Below the pieces are notes generated by a model. It was not told the DNA's origin, searched no databases, and saw only the letters and a program-made list of their open reading frames with translations. The translations under genes were made by a program, and so were the position numbers. From an uncultured Acidobacteriia bacterium (GTDB lineage Bacteria; Acidobacteriota; Terriglobia; Bryobacterales; Bryobacteraceae), in assembly GCA_903828455.1 (NCBI GenBank), contig CAIKMJ010000008.1, positions 122,613-186,612 of the forward strand: a stretch of DNA of 64,000 bases, read 5' to 3'. This document shows positions 25,426-34,517 of this stretch, in pieces (position 1 is the first letter of the stretch; each line of letters begins with the position of its first letter).

Positions 25426-26175
25426 ATGCGAAAAGCCTTGCCGGCTGCGATTCCCTTCCTCGTCGTCACGCTCGCGCTCGAATGGCTGGTGCGCGCCGGA
25501 TTCGTTCCGGCGTTTCTGGTGCCGCCGCCGAGCGCCGTTTTGCAGACGATGATCCACGACTGGCCGGAACTGTTCGCGGCGCTGCTGAAGACGTCGGCGG
25601 GAGCGGTGATCGGCTTCGCGCTGAGCGCGATCGGCGGCATCGCTTTTGCCGTGTTCCTGTCGTCCTCGCGGGCGATTCAGCGGGCTTTCTATCCGTACGC
25701 CGTCTTTTTCCAGACGGTGCCGATCATCGCCATTGCGCCGCTGCTGGTCATCTGGTTCGGCTACGGCATGCGCACCGTGGTGGCGTCGGCATTTATTGCT
25801 TCCATCTTCCCGGTGATTGCCAACACGCTCAGCGGCATTCTTTCCACTGACCCGGCGCTGCGAGATCTGTTCCGGCTGTACGGCGCTACGTCATCGGCCA
25901 CGCTGTGGAAGCTCCGTATTCCGGCCGCGATGCCGCAGATCTTAACCGGCCTGCGCATTGCCGGAGGGCTGGCCGTGATCGGCGCGATTGTGGGCGAATT
26001 CCTCGGAGGCCAGGGGTTGGGCTCGGTGGTCGATATCGCACGCACGCAGCAGCGCACCGATAAAGTGTTTGCCGCCGTGTTGCTCGCCTCCGTGCTCGGC
26101 CTCGCGCTGTTCGGCTTCATCAACATAGTGAGCCGGCTTGCGCTGCGCCGCTGGCACGCGTCGGAACAAAATTAG
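25426..26175 (+). CDS. ABC transporter permease (SsuC/TauC/ThiX type)
   Basis: 249 residues with six predicted membrane segments. The EAA-like loop with conserved Gly is DLFRLYGATSSATLWKLRIPAAMPQILTGLRIA, which contacts the ATPase; the closing FLGGQGLGSVVDIARTQQRTDKVF is a family hallmark. It imports the substrate captured by the lipid-anchored binding protein at 26887. Start ATG 26175-side frame begins at 25426; a GGAGGAGG stretch just upstream is its ribosome site and overlaps the ATPase 3' end. The stop lies in a 15-bp tandem repeat. Confidence 0.93.
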   Translation: MRKALPAAIPFLVVTLALEWLVRAGFVPAFLVPPPSAVLQTMIHDWPELFAALLKTSAGAVIGFALSAIGGIAFAVFLSSSRAIQRAFYPYAVFFQTVPIIAIAPLLVIWFGYGMRTVVASAFIASIFPVIANTLSGILSTDPALRDLFRLYGATSSATLWKLRIPAAMPQILTGLRIAGGLAVIGAIVGEFLGGQGLGSVVDIARTQQRTDKVFAAVLLASVLGLALFGFINIVSRLALRRWHASEQN

Positions 26176-26223
26176 CCCGCGCAAAATTAACCGGCACAAA
26201 CTTAACCCGCACAGTCTGATCCT
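26164..26223 (+). repeat. Four 15-bp repeats spanning the permease stop codon
   Basis: Units 26164-26178, 26179-26193, 26194-26208 and 26209-26223. Because the unit is a multiple of three, the stop (TAG at 26173) recurs in frame as TAA in units two and three. The consensus is close to GCACAAACTTAACCC, related to the repeats at 24567 and 55018. Confidence 0.85.
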
Positions 26224-26277
26224 TCAGAAATCGTGATACGATTGCCGGGAACGATTCGGTTCACAGGAGGAAATGAC

Positions 26278-26826
26278 ATGAAATTGCAACACATGCTTGC
26301 CCTGATTCTCGTCGGGATCTGCGCCGGATGCAGCGCAGGAACCGATACCAAGGCCGCCGACGCGAAAGCCGCGGAAGCAAAGGCCGCCGAGATGAAAGCC
26401 CAGGACGAGGCCGACATCAAAGCACTCGAAGCCCGCTTTGTGGCGGCATTCAAAGCGAAAGACGTGACCGCCATCATGGCGAACTACGTCGCGGACCAGA
26501 GTCTCATCGTGTTCGATCTCACGCCGCCGCGGCAATACACGGGCGCAGATGCGTACACAAAAGACTGGCAGGGTTATTTGACCGCGTTCGCCGGACCATG
26601 GGATATGACGATGTCCGATCTCGACATCACCGTCGGCGGAGATGTCGCGTACGGACACAACGTGCAGCACGGGGTCTTCACCGACAAGGCGGGCAAGAAA
26701 CTCGAATTAACCGTGCGCGTGACGGACGGCTATAAGAAAGTCAACGGCAAGTGGCTCATCAGTCATGAGCATGTTTCGATTCCGGTCGACATGGACAAGA
26801 TGAAGCCGGAGCTCAATTCGAAGTAG
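26278..26826 (+). CDS. NTF2-like (SnoaL/DUF4440-type) lipoprotein
   Basis: 182 residues. Lipobox ICAGC after a short signal gives a lipid-anchored protein. Residues 24-45 are four Lys-Ala-Ala-Glu-type pentapeptides that should form a charged helix or coiled coil. From about 48 on (DEADIKALEARFVAAFKAKDV, ANYVADQSLIVFDL, NGKWLISHEHVSIPV) it has the cone-shaped NTF2/SnoaL pattern used by small ligand-binding or enzyme-like domains. AGGAGG lies 8 nt before the ATG. It separates the ABC permease from its binding protein, so it may assist this uptake system, or may simply be an inserted gene. Confidence 0.85.
   Translation: MKLQHMLALILVGICAGCSAGTDTKAADAKAAEAKAAEMKAQDEADIKALEARFVAAFKAKDVTAIMANYVADQSLIVFDLTPPRQYTGADAYTKDWQGYLTAFAGPWDMTMSDLDITVGGDVAYGHNVQHGVFTDKAGKKLELTVRVTDGYKKVNGKWLISHEHVSIPVDMDKMKPELNSK
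26350..26409 (+). repeat. Four 15-bp repeats coding KAAxx in the lipoprotein
   Basis: Units at 26350, 26365, 26380 and 26395 encode KAADA, KAAEA, KAAEM and KAQDE. They form an alpha-helical spacer between the lipid anchor and the NTF2-like domain. Confidence 0.8.
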
Positions 26827-26886
26827 CTGCGGCCGGGAGTCGCGCGGCAAGTGCCTCGTCGAAAGCGATGAGGCACAATCAGAGCA

Positions 26887-27825
26887 ATGCGCAGCGCACC
26901 GTACATCGATCGCCGAACGTTTCTGAAGCTCGTCCCCGCCGCGGGACTTCTGGCCGCATGCGGCAGCAAGTCCGGCGCGAAGCTGCGGCTCGCCCTCAAC
27001 TGGAAGCCGGACCCGGAGTTCGGCGGCTTCTACGCGGCCGACTACGCGAAGCACGGACTCGACGTCGAAATTCTCCCCGGCGGCGCGGGCACGCCGACGG
27101 TGCAGATGATCGGCGCCGGTTCCGCGGAATTCGGCATCGTGGGCGCCGATGAAATTCTGCTCGCCCGCGCTCGCGGCAACGACGTAGTGGCGCTCTTCGC
27201 CGTGTACCAGAACAACCCGATGGGCATCATGGCGCACGCTTCGCGCAAGCTCGAAACCATTGGCGACGTGATGAAGAGCGGCACGCTCGCCATTCAAAGC
27301 GGCCTCGCCTACGCGCGTCTCCTGCAGAAACAGTTTGGCTTCGACCACGTGAAAGTGGTGCCCTCGCCTGGCGGCGATCTCACCGGCTTCCTCCACGATG
27401 AAAACTTCGCCCAGCAGTGCTTCATCATGACCGAGCCGCTGCAGGCGAGGCGCAAGGGCGTCGACGTGAAGGTGTTCCCGGTTTCCGATCTCGGATTTAA
27501 TCCGTACACCACGGTGCTGGCGACGAGCGGCGATTTCCTGCGAAAGAATCCCGATGCCGTGAAGAACATGGTGGCGGCCGTGCGGGAAGGCTGGCGCAGC
27601 TATCTGGATAACGCCGCGCCCACCAACGAAAAGATGCACGCGCTGAATCCGACGATGGATGCGGCAACCTACGCGGAAATCGCCGAGGCGCAGAAGCCGC
27701 TCATCGAAGCGAGCACGCTCGGAAAGATGACGGCGGAACGCTGGGACACGCTGGCGAAGCAACTGAAGGATCTCGGCGACATCCCGCAGGCTCCGGCCGC
27801 GGATCAGTGCTTCCGCGAGTTGTAA
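26887..27825 (+). CDS. NMT1/ThiY-like substrate-binding lipoprotein
   Basis: 312 residues. The N-terminus has twin arginines (RRTFLK) and a lipobox (LLAAC), i.e. a Tat-exported lipoprotein. The fold is the NMT1/THI5-like periplasmic binding type: LRLALNWKPDPEFGGFYAA, FGIVGADEILLAR, AVYQNNPMGIMAH. In the family such proteins bind pyrimidine precursors of thiamine (ThiY), riboflavin or other small organics; the ATPase and permease at 24674-26175 fit. The exact ligand cannot be told. ATG 26887 lies 7 nt after CACAAT without a Shine-Dalgarno. Confidence 0.9.
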   Translation: MRSAPYIDRRTFLKLVPAAGLLAACGSKSGAKLRLALNWKPDPEFGGFYAADYAKHGLDVEILPGGAGTPTVQMIGAGSAEFGIVGADEILLARARGNDVVALFAVYQNNPMGIMAHASRKLETIGDVMKSGTLAIQSGLAYARLLQKQFGFDHVKVVPSPGGDLTGFLHDENFAQQCFIMTEPLQARRKGVDVKVFPVSDLGFNPYTTVLATSGDFLRKNPDAVKNMVAAVREGWRSYLDNAAPTNEKMHALNPTMDAATYAEIAEAQKPLIEASTLGKMTAERWDTLAKQLKDLGDIPQAPAADQCFREL

Positions 27826-27878
27826 GCCAAGTCGTTAGGCACGCCGTAAGGCACGTCGTAAGGCAGGCTGTAATCAGA
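27819..27878 (+). repeat. Five 12-bp repeats spanning the binding-protein stop
   Basis: Units start at 27819, 27831, 27843, 27855 and 27867, with pattern G(C/T)CGTAAGGCAC. The TAA stop at 27823 recurs in frame in later units. Confidence 0.85.
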
Positions 27879-27892
27879 GCGCGCGGGCGCCG

Positions 27893-29200
27893 CTACTTCC
27901 GGCCGCGTCCCGCCACAATGGGCGCCGAAACAGGCGGGGCGGGTTCCGGCTCCGGCTCCACCACTTTGCGGGGACGCGCGTTGAGGTGCTGCGTCAATAT
28001 AGCGCGATAGGCCTTCTCGTACTTCGGCGTGCCCGGCTTCACACCCGTGGCCACGACCTGCTCCTCGGTGACTTCCTGCGCGAGCGGCAGATACTTGCCG
28101 TAGAAGGCGCGGATCCGATCCTGCACTACGCGGTGCTCGGAATGCTGCAGCACCATGAGGACTTCATCCGTGGTGGCGTGCTCCAGCGCTTCGTACACGT
28201 GCGACGGTTTGGTGATCTTCGCCGACTTCAGCGCCGCTGCCAGCTTCGTGGCGGCCGCATCCAGCTTCTTCAGCGCGTCGAGTTCCGCCTTCGGCAACTC
28301 AAAGGCGGCGAGCACGGCGCTGCGTTCCTTTGGCGTGAGCTTTTCGAGCAGGATCGTCAGGAACGCCAGGAATCCACCGCTGGTGCCGGGCGGCAGCACG
28401 CCGCTCACCAGTTTTTCGAACTTCGCGAGGCCCGGCCCGTTCAGCTTCGCGCCGGTAAACGCCGGAGAGATGACCTTGAGCAAGCCCAGTTTGTCGTAGG
28501 CTTCAAGCGCTGCAACGGCGTTGGGACTGGTCGCCAGTTCACGGATTTCCGCCGCCAGCGCGGATGCCGGAGCTGCCTTCTGGTATTCATCCAGCAGTGC
28601 GTTTTCCAGTTGCGACTGCGCGCGCGCGGAGATCTCAAACCCCAGCGTCTGCTGAAAGCGGATGAGCCGGAAGATGCGCGACGGGTCGTCGAAAAACGCG
28701 TAGGAATTGGCCGTTCGCAGTTCGCGATTTGCGATATCGGCCTGCCCGTTGGCCGGATCGATCAGCAGGCCGCGCGAGCCGCGATTGAGCGACAGCGCTA
28801 TGGCGTTGATGGAGAAATCGCGGCGCAACAGATCGTCGTGGATCGGCGCCGGCGATATCTGCGGCTTGCCGCCCGGCTTCGAGTAACGCTCGACGCGCGC
28901 ATTCGAGACCGAGGCCCGAATCCCGCCAGTGAGTTCCAGTTCAATAAATCGTTTGAGCGGATCTTCCGCCAGAATCCGGCCGCCGGCGGCGTGTACCAGC
29001 GCCTTGCCCAGCTTGATGGCGTCGCGTTCGACCGTGAAATCGAGGTCGACGATGCGAGCGCCGCGCAACATGTCCCGCATCGCTCCACCCGTGAGCCACA
29101 CGTTCATCGTGGCCTCCGTCGCAATGCGCTGCATCTCGCCGACGACCTTGTTTTGGCCGGCGTCGAGATGACTTTCCAACACGAACATGTAGTCGCTCAT
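27893..29200 (-). CDS. Class II nucleotidyltransferase (CCA-adding enzyme/poly(A) polymerase family)
   Basis: 435 residues. The catalytic head shows LTGGAMRDMLRG and VDLDFTV (DxD carboxylates), then HDDLLRRDFSINAIAL and RTANSYAFFDDPSRIFRLIRF, the standard order of class II tRNA nucleotidyltransferases, which repair or add the 3' CCA of tRNAs. The C-terminal half is helical (body and tail). Length matches the long form. The last 25 residues are Pro/Glu-rich. Start 29200 is 3 bases after the stop of xerD, so it is translated from the same message. Whether it is a full CCA enzyme or an A-adding enzyme cannot be decided. Confidence 0.87.
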   Translation of the reverse strand: MSDYMFVLESHLDAGQNKVVGEMQRIATEATMNVWLTGGAMRDMLRGARIVDLDFTVERDAIKLGKALVHAAGGRILAEDPLKRFIELELTGGIRASVSNARVERYSKPGGKPQISPAPIHDDLLRRDFSINAIALSLNRGSRGLLIDPANGQADIANRELRTANSYAFFDDPSRIFRLIRFQQTLGFEISARAQSQLENALLDEYQKAAPASALAAEIRELATSPNAVAALEAYDKLGLLKVISPAFTGAKLNGPGLAKFEKLVSGVLPPGTSGGFLAFLTILLEKLTPKERSAVLAAFELPKAELDALKKLDAAATKLAAALKSAKITKPSHVYEALEHATTDEVLMVLQHSEHRVVQDRIRAFYGKYLPLAQEVTEEQVVATGVKPGTPKYEKAYRAILTQHLNARPRKVVEPEPEPAPPVSAPIVAGRGRK

Positions 29201-29203
29201 GAA

Positions 29204-30148
29204 TCAGGCTCTCGGATGATGTCGGTCCAGCGTATCGCGCAGACGGGAGCGCACTACGTGGGTGTAGATTTCGGTGGTGGAAAGGTCGGCGTGGCCGAGC
29301 ATGGTTTGCAGGCTCCGAAGATCGGCGCCACCTTCCAGTAAATGGGTTGCAAAGGTATGACGCAGGACGTGCGGCGAAAGATCGTGGAAAATGCCCGCCT
29401 TGCGTCCGTGCATTTTGATCGCGGCCCAAAACGCCTGCCGCGTCATGGGCCCGCCGCGTGCCGTAACGAAGAGCGCGCCGGAGGGACGGCCTTTCAGCAG
29501 TTGCGGGCGGGCGTCGCGGCAATACGACTCAATCGACTGAAGCGAGGCGCGGTGTACGGGAACGATTCGCTGCTTGTTGCCCTTGCCTGTGACCCGCACG
29601 AGGCCGAGCCCGAAGTCCACGGCCGACAGTTGTAGCTGGATGAGTTCCGTGACGCGGATTCCGGTGGCGTACAGCAGTTCGAGCATGGCCCGGTCGCGGC
29701 TGCCGGTTGGCACGGAGAGATCGGGGGCGGCAATGAGCGCCTCGATCTGCTCCCGGTTGAGGAATTTCGGAATGGTCGCCCACTGCTTCGGACTCGCCAG
29801 GTGTTCGGTGGGGTCTTTGGCGATCTCGCCTTCGGCGCAAAGAAAGTGGTAAAGGTTGCGGATGGCGCTCAGGTGGCGGGCAATGGAACGGCTGCTTAAG
29901 TTGTTCTGATAGAGCGAGTTAATGTAACGATTCAGCTGCTCTTCGTCCGGCAGCGAACCGCCCGAGCCGGCTTCGGCAAAGGCGCGCAGCCCGGCAAGGT
30001 CCCGCGAGTAGGCGTCCAGCGAGTTCTTCGCCAGCCCCTTTTCCATCCGGCAAAAGGCAAGGAACCCCCTGATTCCGCGCGAGATGGCGGATTCCGGCCT
30101 GTTTGACGATTCTGTCAATTTCGCGGACCCTTCCGAGCAATGATACAA
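29204..30148 (-). CDS. xerD: XerD-like tyrosine recombinase
   Basis: 314 residues with the N-terminal SAM-like core-binding domain (about 22-105) and the catalytic domain. The catalytic set is in order: Arg in TGIRVTELIQL, Lys in GKGNKQRIVPV, HVLRHTFATHLL, LGHADLSTTEIYTHV with the nucleophilic Tyr. Such enzymes resolve chromosome dimers at dif together with XerC. Start is TTG 30148; a shorter start is possible. Followed at 3 bases by the nucleotidyltransferase gene. No prophage or integron lies nearby, so a chromosomal role is likely. Confidence 0.93.
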   Translation of the reverse strand: MYHCSEGSAKLTESSNRPESAISRGIRGFLAFCRMEKGLAKNSLDAYSRDLAGLRAFAEAGSGGSLPDEEQLNRYINSLYQNNLSSRSIARHLSAIRNLYHFLCAEGEIAKDPTEHLASPKQWATIPKFLNREQIEALIAAPDLSVPTGSRDRAMLELLYATGIRVTELIQLQLSAVDFGLGLVRVTGKGNKQRIVPVHRASLQSIESYCRDARPQLLKGRPSGALFVTARGGPMTRQAFWAAIKMHGRKAGIFHDLSPHVLRHTFATHLLEGGADLRSLQTMLGHADLSTTEIYTHVVRSRLRDTLDRHHPRA

Positions 30149-30240
30149 TACTCGCGAAAATGTTTAAATCAATTCCAGCGCGAACGTGCCCCTCGCCGGA
30201 ATTCCGCAGTCCGCTAAAAACCGGCATAAGTTGAGGCACT

Positions 30241-30714
30241 GTGGCAGCTTCTACCGCCAAAAAGGTCATCGTTCGCCGGTTTGACCGCGAAAATCTCGCC
30301 GGATTCGTCAATCCCTACAGCTACCTGCAGCCAGCATCGCTCGAACTGCTCCGGCAGGACGGAACAATCGCGCTTCTTCCCTATGACGAAGTCCGCAGCG
30401 TGAACTTCGTAAAGGACTTCGATGCCGGCCCCGATCCGGCCCGCATCTTCCAGACCCGTCCGAAACTGGAAGGCGTCTGGGTGCGCATGCTCTTCCGCGA
30501 CGGCGAAGTGCTCGACGGCATCCTGCCCAATGACCTGCTCGCCTGGGAACCGGCCGGCTACACGGCCACGCCGCCCGAGCCGGACGCCAACAATCAAAAG
30601 GTCTTTGTGCCACGGCAGGCGCTGCGCAGTATCCAGATTTTGGGGATCGTCGGCAGCCCATTGCGGCCCAAACGGTCGAAAAAGGCGCCGGACGACCAGC
30701 CGACGCTGTTCTGA
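30241..30714 (+). CDS. Conserved protein of unknown function
   Basis: 157 residues starting at GTG. Beta-rich with conserved-looking segments KVIVRRFDRENLAGFVNPYSYL, LLPYDEVRSVNFVKDF and RMLFRDGEVLDGILPNDLL; these suggest a small barrel or SH3/PilZ-like scaffold, without catalytic residues I recognise. It ends in a basic, Pro-rich tail (PKRSKKAPDDQP). No Shine-Dalgarno is evident. Convergent with a PIN-domain remnant at 30743. Confidence 0.7.
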   Translation: MAASTAKKVIVRRFDRENLAGFVNPYSYLQPASLELLRQDGTIALLPYDEVRSVNFVKDFDAGPDPARIFQTRPKLEGVWVRMLFRDGEVLDGILPNDLLAWEPAGYTATPPEPDANNQKVFVPRQALRSIQILGIVGSPLRPKRSKKAPDDQPTLF

Positions 30715-30742
30715 AGGCGCACTCAGCCGGCAACCTCGCCGC

Positions 30743-30901
30743 TCAGCCCAAAATCTGCTCCCGAACCGCCAAATAGCGCGCCAGGCGGCGATTGAAAACG
30801 ACGAGCGTGTAGCCGGTCCGAATTGCGAAAGCGGCAAGCCAGCCATCGGTCCATGCGTCCGGCCCGATGGTCGTGGCGGACGGCAACTCCCGCCATGTTT
30901 T
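30743..30901 (-). pseudogene. Remnant of a PIN-domain (VapC-type) toxin
   Basis: On the minus strand one frame reads from TWRELPSATTIGPDAWTDGW on to LAAFAIRTGYTLVVFNRRL and a stop at 30743. This matches the C-terminal third of VapC-family ribonucleases (TDAxLAAxA, then LVTFDxxF). The last catalytic Asp of the FD motif is Asn here, and an in-frame TGA at 30902 cuts off everything upstream; no start or N-terminal PIN half is present. It is therefore a decayed fragment. No antitoxin gene is visible. Confidence 0.6.
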
Positions 30902-30968
30902 TCAACCCCATCCGGTGAGGATGTCGATTGTCGTGCTCACGGGCTTCCACTACCATATAAGCCTAAAT

Positions 30969-31268
30969 ATGCCTATCCGCCATGGAAATTCCGTGAACGA
31001 ACTGTCCGCCAGGGAATGGCACGTCCACGGCCGCGTGCAGGGCGTTGGATTCCGGTGGTTTGTGCAGCAGAGGGCGGTGGAAATCGGCGTCGCCGGCTGG
31101 GCACGAAATCTGGACGACGGCCGGGTTCACGTTTACGCCATCGGCACGCCGGACCAACTGAACCGCCTGGCCGGGCACCTCCATATGGGGCCGCGAATGG
31201 CCGAGGTTCGCGGGGTTGAAGAACGCGAATCGGGCGTGCAACAATTGAATTCCTTTCGCACGGAGTAA
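30969..31268 (+). CDS. Acylphosphatase
   Basis: 99 residues. The signature [14 protein letters not shown] with catalytic Arg, and [17 protein letters not shown] with catalytic Asn, are both complete; the enzyme hydrolyses acyl phosphates in the cytoplasm. Start choice is uncertain: ATG 30969 gives a 10-residue lead, while GTG 30993 with GGAAA 6 nt before would give the usual length (about 91). It is the first of a run of colinear housekeeping genes; apt begins 10 bases after its stop. Confidence 0.92.
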   Translation: MPIRHGNSVNELSAREWHVHGRVQGVGFRWFVQQRAVEIGVAGWARNLDDGRVHVYAIGTPDQLNRLAGHLHMGPRMAEVRGVEERESGVQQLNSFRTE

Positions 31269-31278
31269 AATCTTTACC

Positions 31279-31800
31279 TTGGAACACCTCAAAACCCTCA
31301 TCCGCGAAGTGCCGGACTTCCCCAAGCCGGGCATCCTTTTCTACGACATCACCACCCTGCTGAAGGATAAGACGGGCATGAAGGGCATCATCGATGCCTT
31401 CAGCCACCGTTATTCTGGCGTGCAACCGGACGCCGTGATCGGCATCGAAGCCCGCGGCTTTATTTTTGCTCCGGCCCTGGCCTGTGCCATCGGCTCCGGC
31501 TTCGTCCCGGTGCGCAAGCCGGGTAAGCTTCCGGCCGAAACATCGAGCGTTTCCTACGCCCTCGAATACGGCCAGGACACGCTGCAGATTCATCGCGACG
31601 CCATCGCTCCGGGCAGCAGCGTCGTGATCGTGGACGACCTGCTTGCCACCGGCGGCACCGCGAAGGCTGCGGCGAAACTGGTGGAAGACCTGGGCGGCAA
31701 GGTCGCCGGCATCGGCTTTCTGGTGGAACTGACCTTCCTCGGCGGGCGGGAGAAGCTGGCCGGCTACGACGTGTTTTCCATCCTGAAATACGACAAATGA
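31279..31800 (+). CDS. apt: Adenine phosphoribosyltransferase
   Basis: 173 residues, the normal length. Converts adenine and PRPP to AMP. The PRPP-binding motif [13 protein letters not shown] lies at about 115-127 and the N-terminal [18 protein letters not shown] is diagnostic. It starts at TTG 31279, 7 nt after TAAAAT, with no Shine-Dalgarno, so its message may be leaderless. Its stop overlaps the ispE start (ATGA). prs, which makes the PRPP it uses, lies two genes downstream. Confidence 0.96.
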   Translation: MEHLKTLIREVPDFPKPGILFYDITTLLKDKTGMKGIIDAFSHRYSGVQPDAVIGIEARGFIFAPALACAIGSGFVPVRKPGKLPAETSSVSYALEYGQDTLQIHRDAIAPGSSVVIVDDLLATGGTAKAAAKLVEDLGGKVAGIGFLVELTFLGGREKLAGYDVFSILKYDK

Positions 31801-32744
31801 CCGCCGAAGCCAGCGTTCGCGCTTTTGCCAAGCTGAACCTCGGTCTTCGCGTCCTCTACAAACGTCCGGACGGCTACCACGAACTCCGAACCGTCTTCCA
31901 GACCATTTCGCTCGCCGACCGGATTACGCTTTCGGTCACGCGGGCGCGATCGACGAAAGTCGCCGTCCACGGCACGCCGGATATTCCGGATAACCTGGTG
32001 GTTCGGGCCTCGAACCGAATTCTGGAAGCGCTGAAGATCGCGGCGCATATCACGATATCGCTGGACAAGCGAATCCCGATGGGTGCCGGCCTTGGCGGCG
32101 GTTCCACCGACGCTGCCGCTATTCTGCTGGCACTGCCGGCATTGCTGCGGAAGCGACTGCCGGCCGAGCAACTGGCGTCGATCGCCGCACAACTCGGCAG
32201 CGACGTGCCCTTCTTTTTGCATGGCGGCACGGCGCTCGGCCTCGGCCGCGGCGAAGAGCTCTATCCCCTGCCCGATTTGCCGGCCGTCCGCGGGCTGCTG
32301 GTTGCCCCGAACGTACACTCCTCCACGGCGGATGCCTACCGGGATCTTTCGGCGCAATTGACATCAATTCAGTTACAAAATAAACTTGTTAGTTTCCAGC
32401 GTGAAATCTGGCAGAGTGCAGCAGATGCCGGGGGAGTCATTCGGATGGACGAAAATGACTTCGAGGCGGTAGTTTTCGAGCGCCATCCGGAACTGCGGCA
32501 AATCAAGCGGCGTCTGGTGCGCGCGGGAGCAAATCCGGCGGCGATGACAGGCAGCGGATCCTCGATCTTCGGGATTTTTCCGGACCGGGGACGGCTCGAT
32601 GCAGCAAAACAGTTGTTTGCGAATGAAAGGGTGTTTCCGATATCGTTCCTGAGTCGCGCTCGCTACCGCTCCGCCTGGCAACGCGCTCTTGCCCCGTATA
32701 TCCAACCTGACCTATGGCCGCCCCAAAGCCCGTCCGCGCGATGA
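31797..32744 (+). CDS. ispE: 4-diphosphocytidyl-2-C-methyl-D-erythritol kinase
   Basis: 315 residues. GHMP-kinase with the ATP loop [15 protein letters not shown] at about 94-108, and [20 protein letters not shown] at the N-terminus. Carries out the fourth step of the MEP isoprenoid pathway. The stop lies inside prs (31-base overlap). The ispE-prs-rplY-pth order is common in bacteria and supports each call. Confidence 0.96.
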   Translation: MTAEASVRAFAKLNLGLRVLYKRPDGYHELRTVFQTISLADRITLSVTRARSTKVAVHGTPDIPDNLVVRASNRILEALKIAAHITISLDKRIPMGAGLGGGSTDAAAILLALPALLRKRLPAEQLASIAAQLGSDVPFFLHGGTALGLGRGEELYPLPDLPAVRGLLVAPNVHSSTADAYRDLSAQLTSIQLQNKLVSFQREIWQSAADAGGVIRMDENDFEAVVFERHPELRQIKRRLVRAGANPAAMTGSGSSIFGIFPDRGRLDAAKQLFANERVFPISFLSRARYRSAWQRALAPYIQPDLWPPQSPSAR

Positions 32745-33685
32745 ATCCGGATCGCATCAAGATCTTTACCGGAACGGCGAATTCCGCGCTTGCCGAAGAG
32801 ATGTGCGAGCAACTGGGCCTTGAGCTCGGCGGCATGCGCCTGAAACGCTTCTCCGACGGCGAGATCAATCTGCAGATCCTCGAAAACGTACGCGGCGCCG
32901 ATTGTTTCGTCGTCCAGCCGACCTGCACGCCGGTCGATTCCCACCTGATGGAAGTGCTCTGCATAATGGACGCGCTCAAGCGCTCCTCGGCCGAGCGCAT
33001 TACCGCAGTGCTACCCTATTATGGGTACGGTCGTCAGGACCGCAAGGATAAGCCGAGGGTTCCGATTTCGGCCAAGCTTGTGGCTTCCCTGCTGGAAACG
33101 GCGGGCGCGCACCGTGTCATGGCACTGGATTTGCATGCGGCGCAGATTCAGGGGTTCTTCAACGTACCGGTGGATCATTTGTTCTTCCGCCCGGTGATGA
33201 TCGACCATTTCAAGCCGCAAAGCATGTCCGATCTGACGGTGGTTTCGCCCGATGCCGGAGGTGTGGAACGGGCCCGGTCGATCGCCAAGCGCCTCAACGG
33301 GCGGCTGGCGATTATCGACAAGCGCCGGGAAGAAGCGAACGTCGCCGAAGTCATGAACGTGGTGGGCGATGTGGAAGGCCAGAACTGCCTGATCGTGGAC
33401 GATCTGATCGACACGGCCGGGACGCTGGTGAAGGGTGCGGAAGCGTTGCTCGAGCATGGCGCGGCAAGCGTCACGGCCTGTGCAACGCATGCGGTGTTTT
33501 CCGGTCCGGCGGTGCAGCGGATCCGGGAATCGAAGTTGAAGGAAGTGGTGGTATCGAGTTCGATCCCGCTTTCTGAAGAGGCGAAGCAGTCGGGCAAGAT
33601 TCGGGTTTTATCGGTGGCGCCGCTGCTGGCGAGGGCGGTTCAGTCGATACACGAAGAAACTTCGGTCTCGATGTTGTTCGCATAG
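32714..33685 (+). CDS. prs: Ribose-phosphate pyrophosphokinase
   Basis: 323 residues. Makes PRPP from ribose-5-phosphate and ATP. Key segments: FSDGEINLQILENVRGADCF, the VLPYYGYGRQDRKDKPR ATP flag region, ALDLHAAQIQGFF, and the PRPP loop CLIVDDLIDTAGT. Start ATG 32714 overlaps ispE by 31 bases; an ATG nine codons further (start of MNPDRIKIF) gives the family's usual N-terminus. PRPP from this enzyme feeds apt nearby and hisG in the histidine operon. Confidence 0.96.
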   Translation: MAAPKPVRAMNPDRIKIFTGTANSALAEEMCEQLGLELGGMRLKRFSDGEINLQILENVRGADCFVVQPTCTPVDSHLMEVLCIMDALKRSSAERITAVLPYYGYGRQDRKDKPRVPISAKLVASLLETAGAHRVMALDLHAAQIQGFFNVPVDHLFFRPVMIDHFKPQSMSDLTVVSPDAGGVERARSIAKRLNGRLAIIDKRREEANVAEVMNVVGDVEGQNCLIVDDLIDTAGTLVKGAEALLEHGAASVTACATHAVFSGPAVQRIRESKLKEVVVSSSIPLSEEAKQSGKIRVLSVAPLLARAVQSIHEETSVSMLFA

Positions 33686-33833
33686 TTTTTGAGCAGTACG
33701 TTTTCGGGTAGTCAATTTCGACGCGTTGTTGCCGGAAGCAACCCACGACTGGGTTCGTTTTTGCGAATCGAAGTGATCGCAGGACGAATTCAAACGGACT
33801 TGTTCCCTCAACAGACGCGCAAGGAGCTGGAAG
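33686..33833 (+). other. Gap between prs and rplY with a weak hairpin
   Basis: AACCC at 33740-33744 and GGGTT at 33751-33755 form a 5-bp stem followed by CGTTTTTG. It could be a weak terminator or a leader structure for the L25 gene. Nothing else is visible. Confidence 0.3.
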
Positions 33834-34511
33834 TTGAGAATTGAAACAGTAGTCAACGCAGAGCCGCGTTCTTCGCGCGGCAAGAACGAAGCGCGCCGCG
33901 TGCGCGTCACTGGCCGCATTCCGGCCGTCATTTACGGGGCCTTCAAGGACCCGGTCGCGGTCTCGGTGAACCCGAAGGACGTCGTTAAGATCCTCCGCAG
34001 CAAGACCGGCCACAACTCGATTTTCGACGTCGAAGTTGCCGGTGTGGAAAAGACCCCCGTCATCGTTGCCGAAGAGCAGTATCATCCGGTCAAAGGCACG
34101 CTGATGCACATTGACTTCAAGCGGATCGATCTGACCCGCAAGCTGCGCGTGCCGGTTCCGGTTCACGTGCACGGCGAAGCCAAGGGCGTCAAACAGCAGG
34201 GCGGCATTCTCGAAGTGCCGACGCGCTTCATCGAAGTGGAATGCATCCCCGACCAGATTCCCGATGAATACTCGGTGGACGTGACCGAACTGATGGTCGG
34301 CGGCGCGATTCGCGTTTCCGATCTGAAGGTGGGCGAAGGCGTTCGCATCGTCGCCGCTCCCGAACTGGTGATCGCTCACGTGGTTGGCCTGCGCGAAGAA
34401 GCTCCCGCGGCCGCGGCTGCCGAACCCGAAGTGGCCAAGAAGGGCAAGAAGGAAGACGCCGCCAAGGCTGCTCCCGCCGCGAAGGCTGCACCGGCTGCAA
34501 AGAAGAAATAG
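33834..34511 (+). CDS. rplY: Ribosomal protein bL25 (Ctc family, long form)
   Basis: 225 residues. The N-terminal L25 domain (about 1-95; RVTGRIPAVIYGAFKDPVAV) binds 5S rRNA, followed by the Ctc beta domain (95-185; HGEAKGVKQQGGILEVP). The last 35 residues form an Ala/Lys-rich tail. It begins at TTG 33834, supported by AAGGAG 7 nt upstream. Followed by pth in 6 bases, a common pairing. Confidence 0.95.
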   Translation: MRIETVVNAEPRSSRGKNEARRVRVTGRIPAVIYGAFKDPVAVSVNPKDVVKILRSKTGHNSIFDVEVAGVEKTPVIVAEEQYHPVKGTLMHIDFKRIDLTRKLRVPVPVHVHGEAKGVKQQGGILEVPTRFIEVECIPDQIPDEYSVDVTELMVGGAIRVSDLKVGEGVRIVAAPELVIAHVVGLREEAPAAAAAEPEVAKKGKKEDAAKAAPAAKAAPAAKKK

Positions 34512-34517
34512 CCGGGC

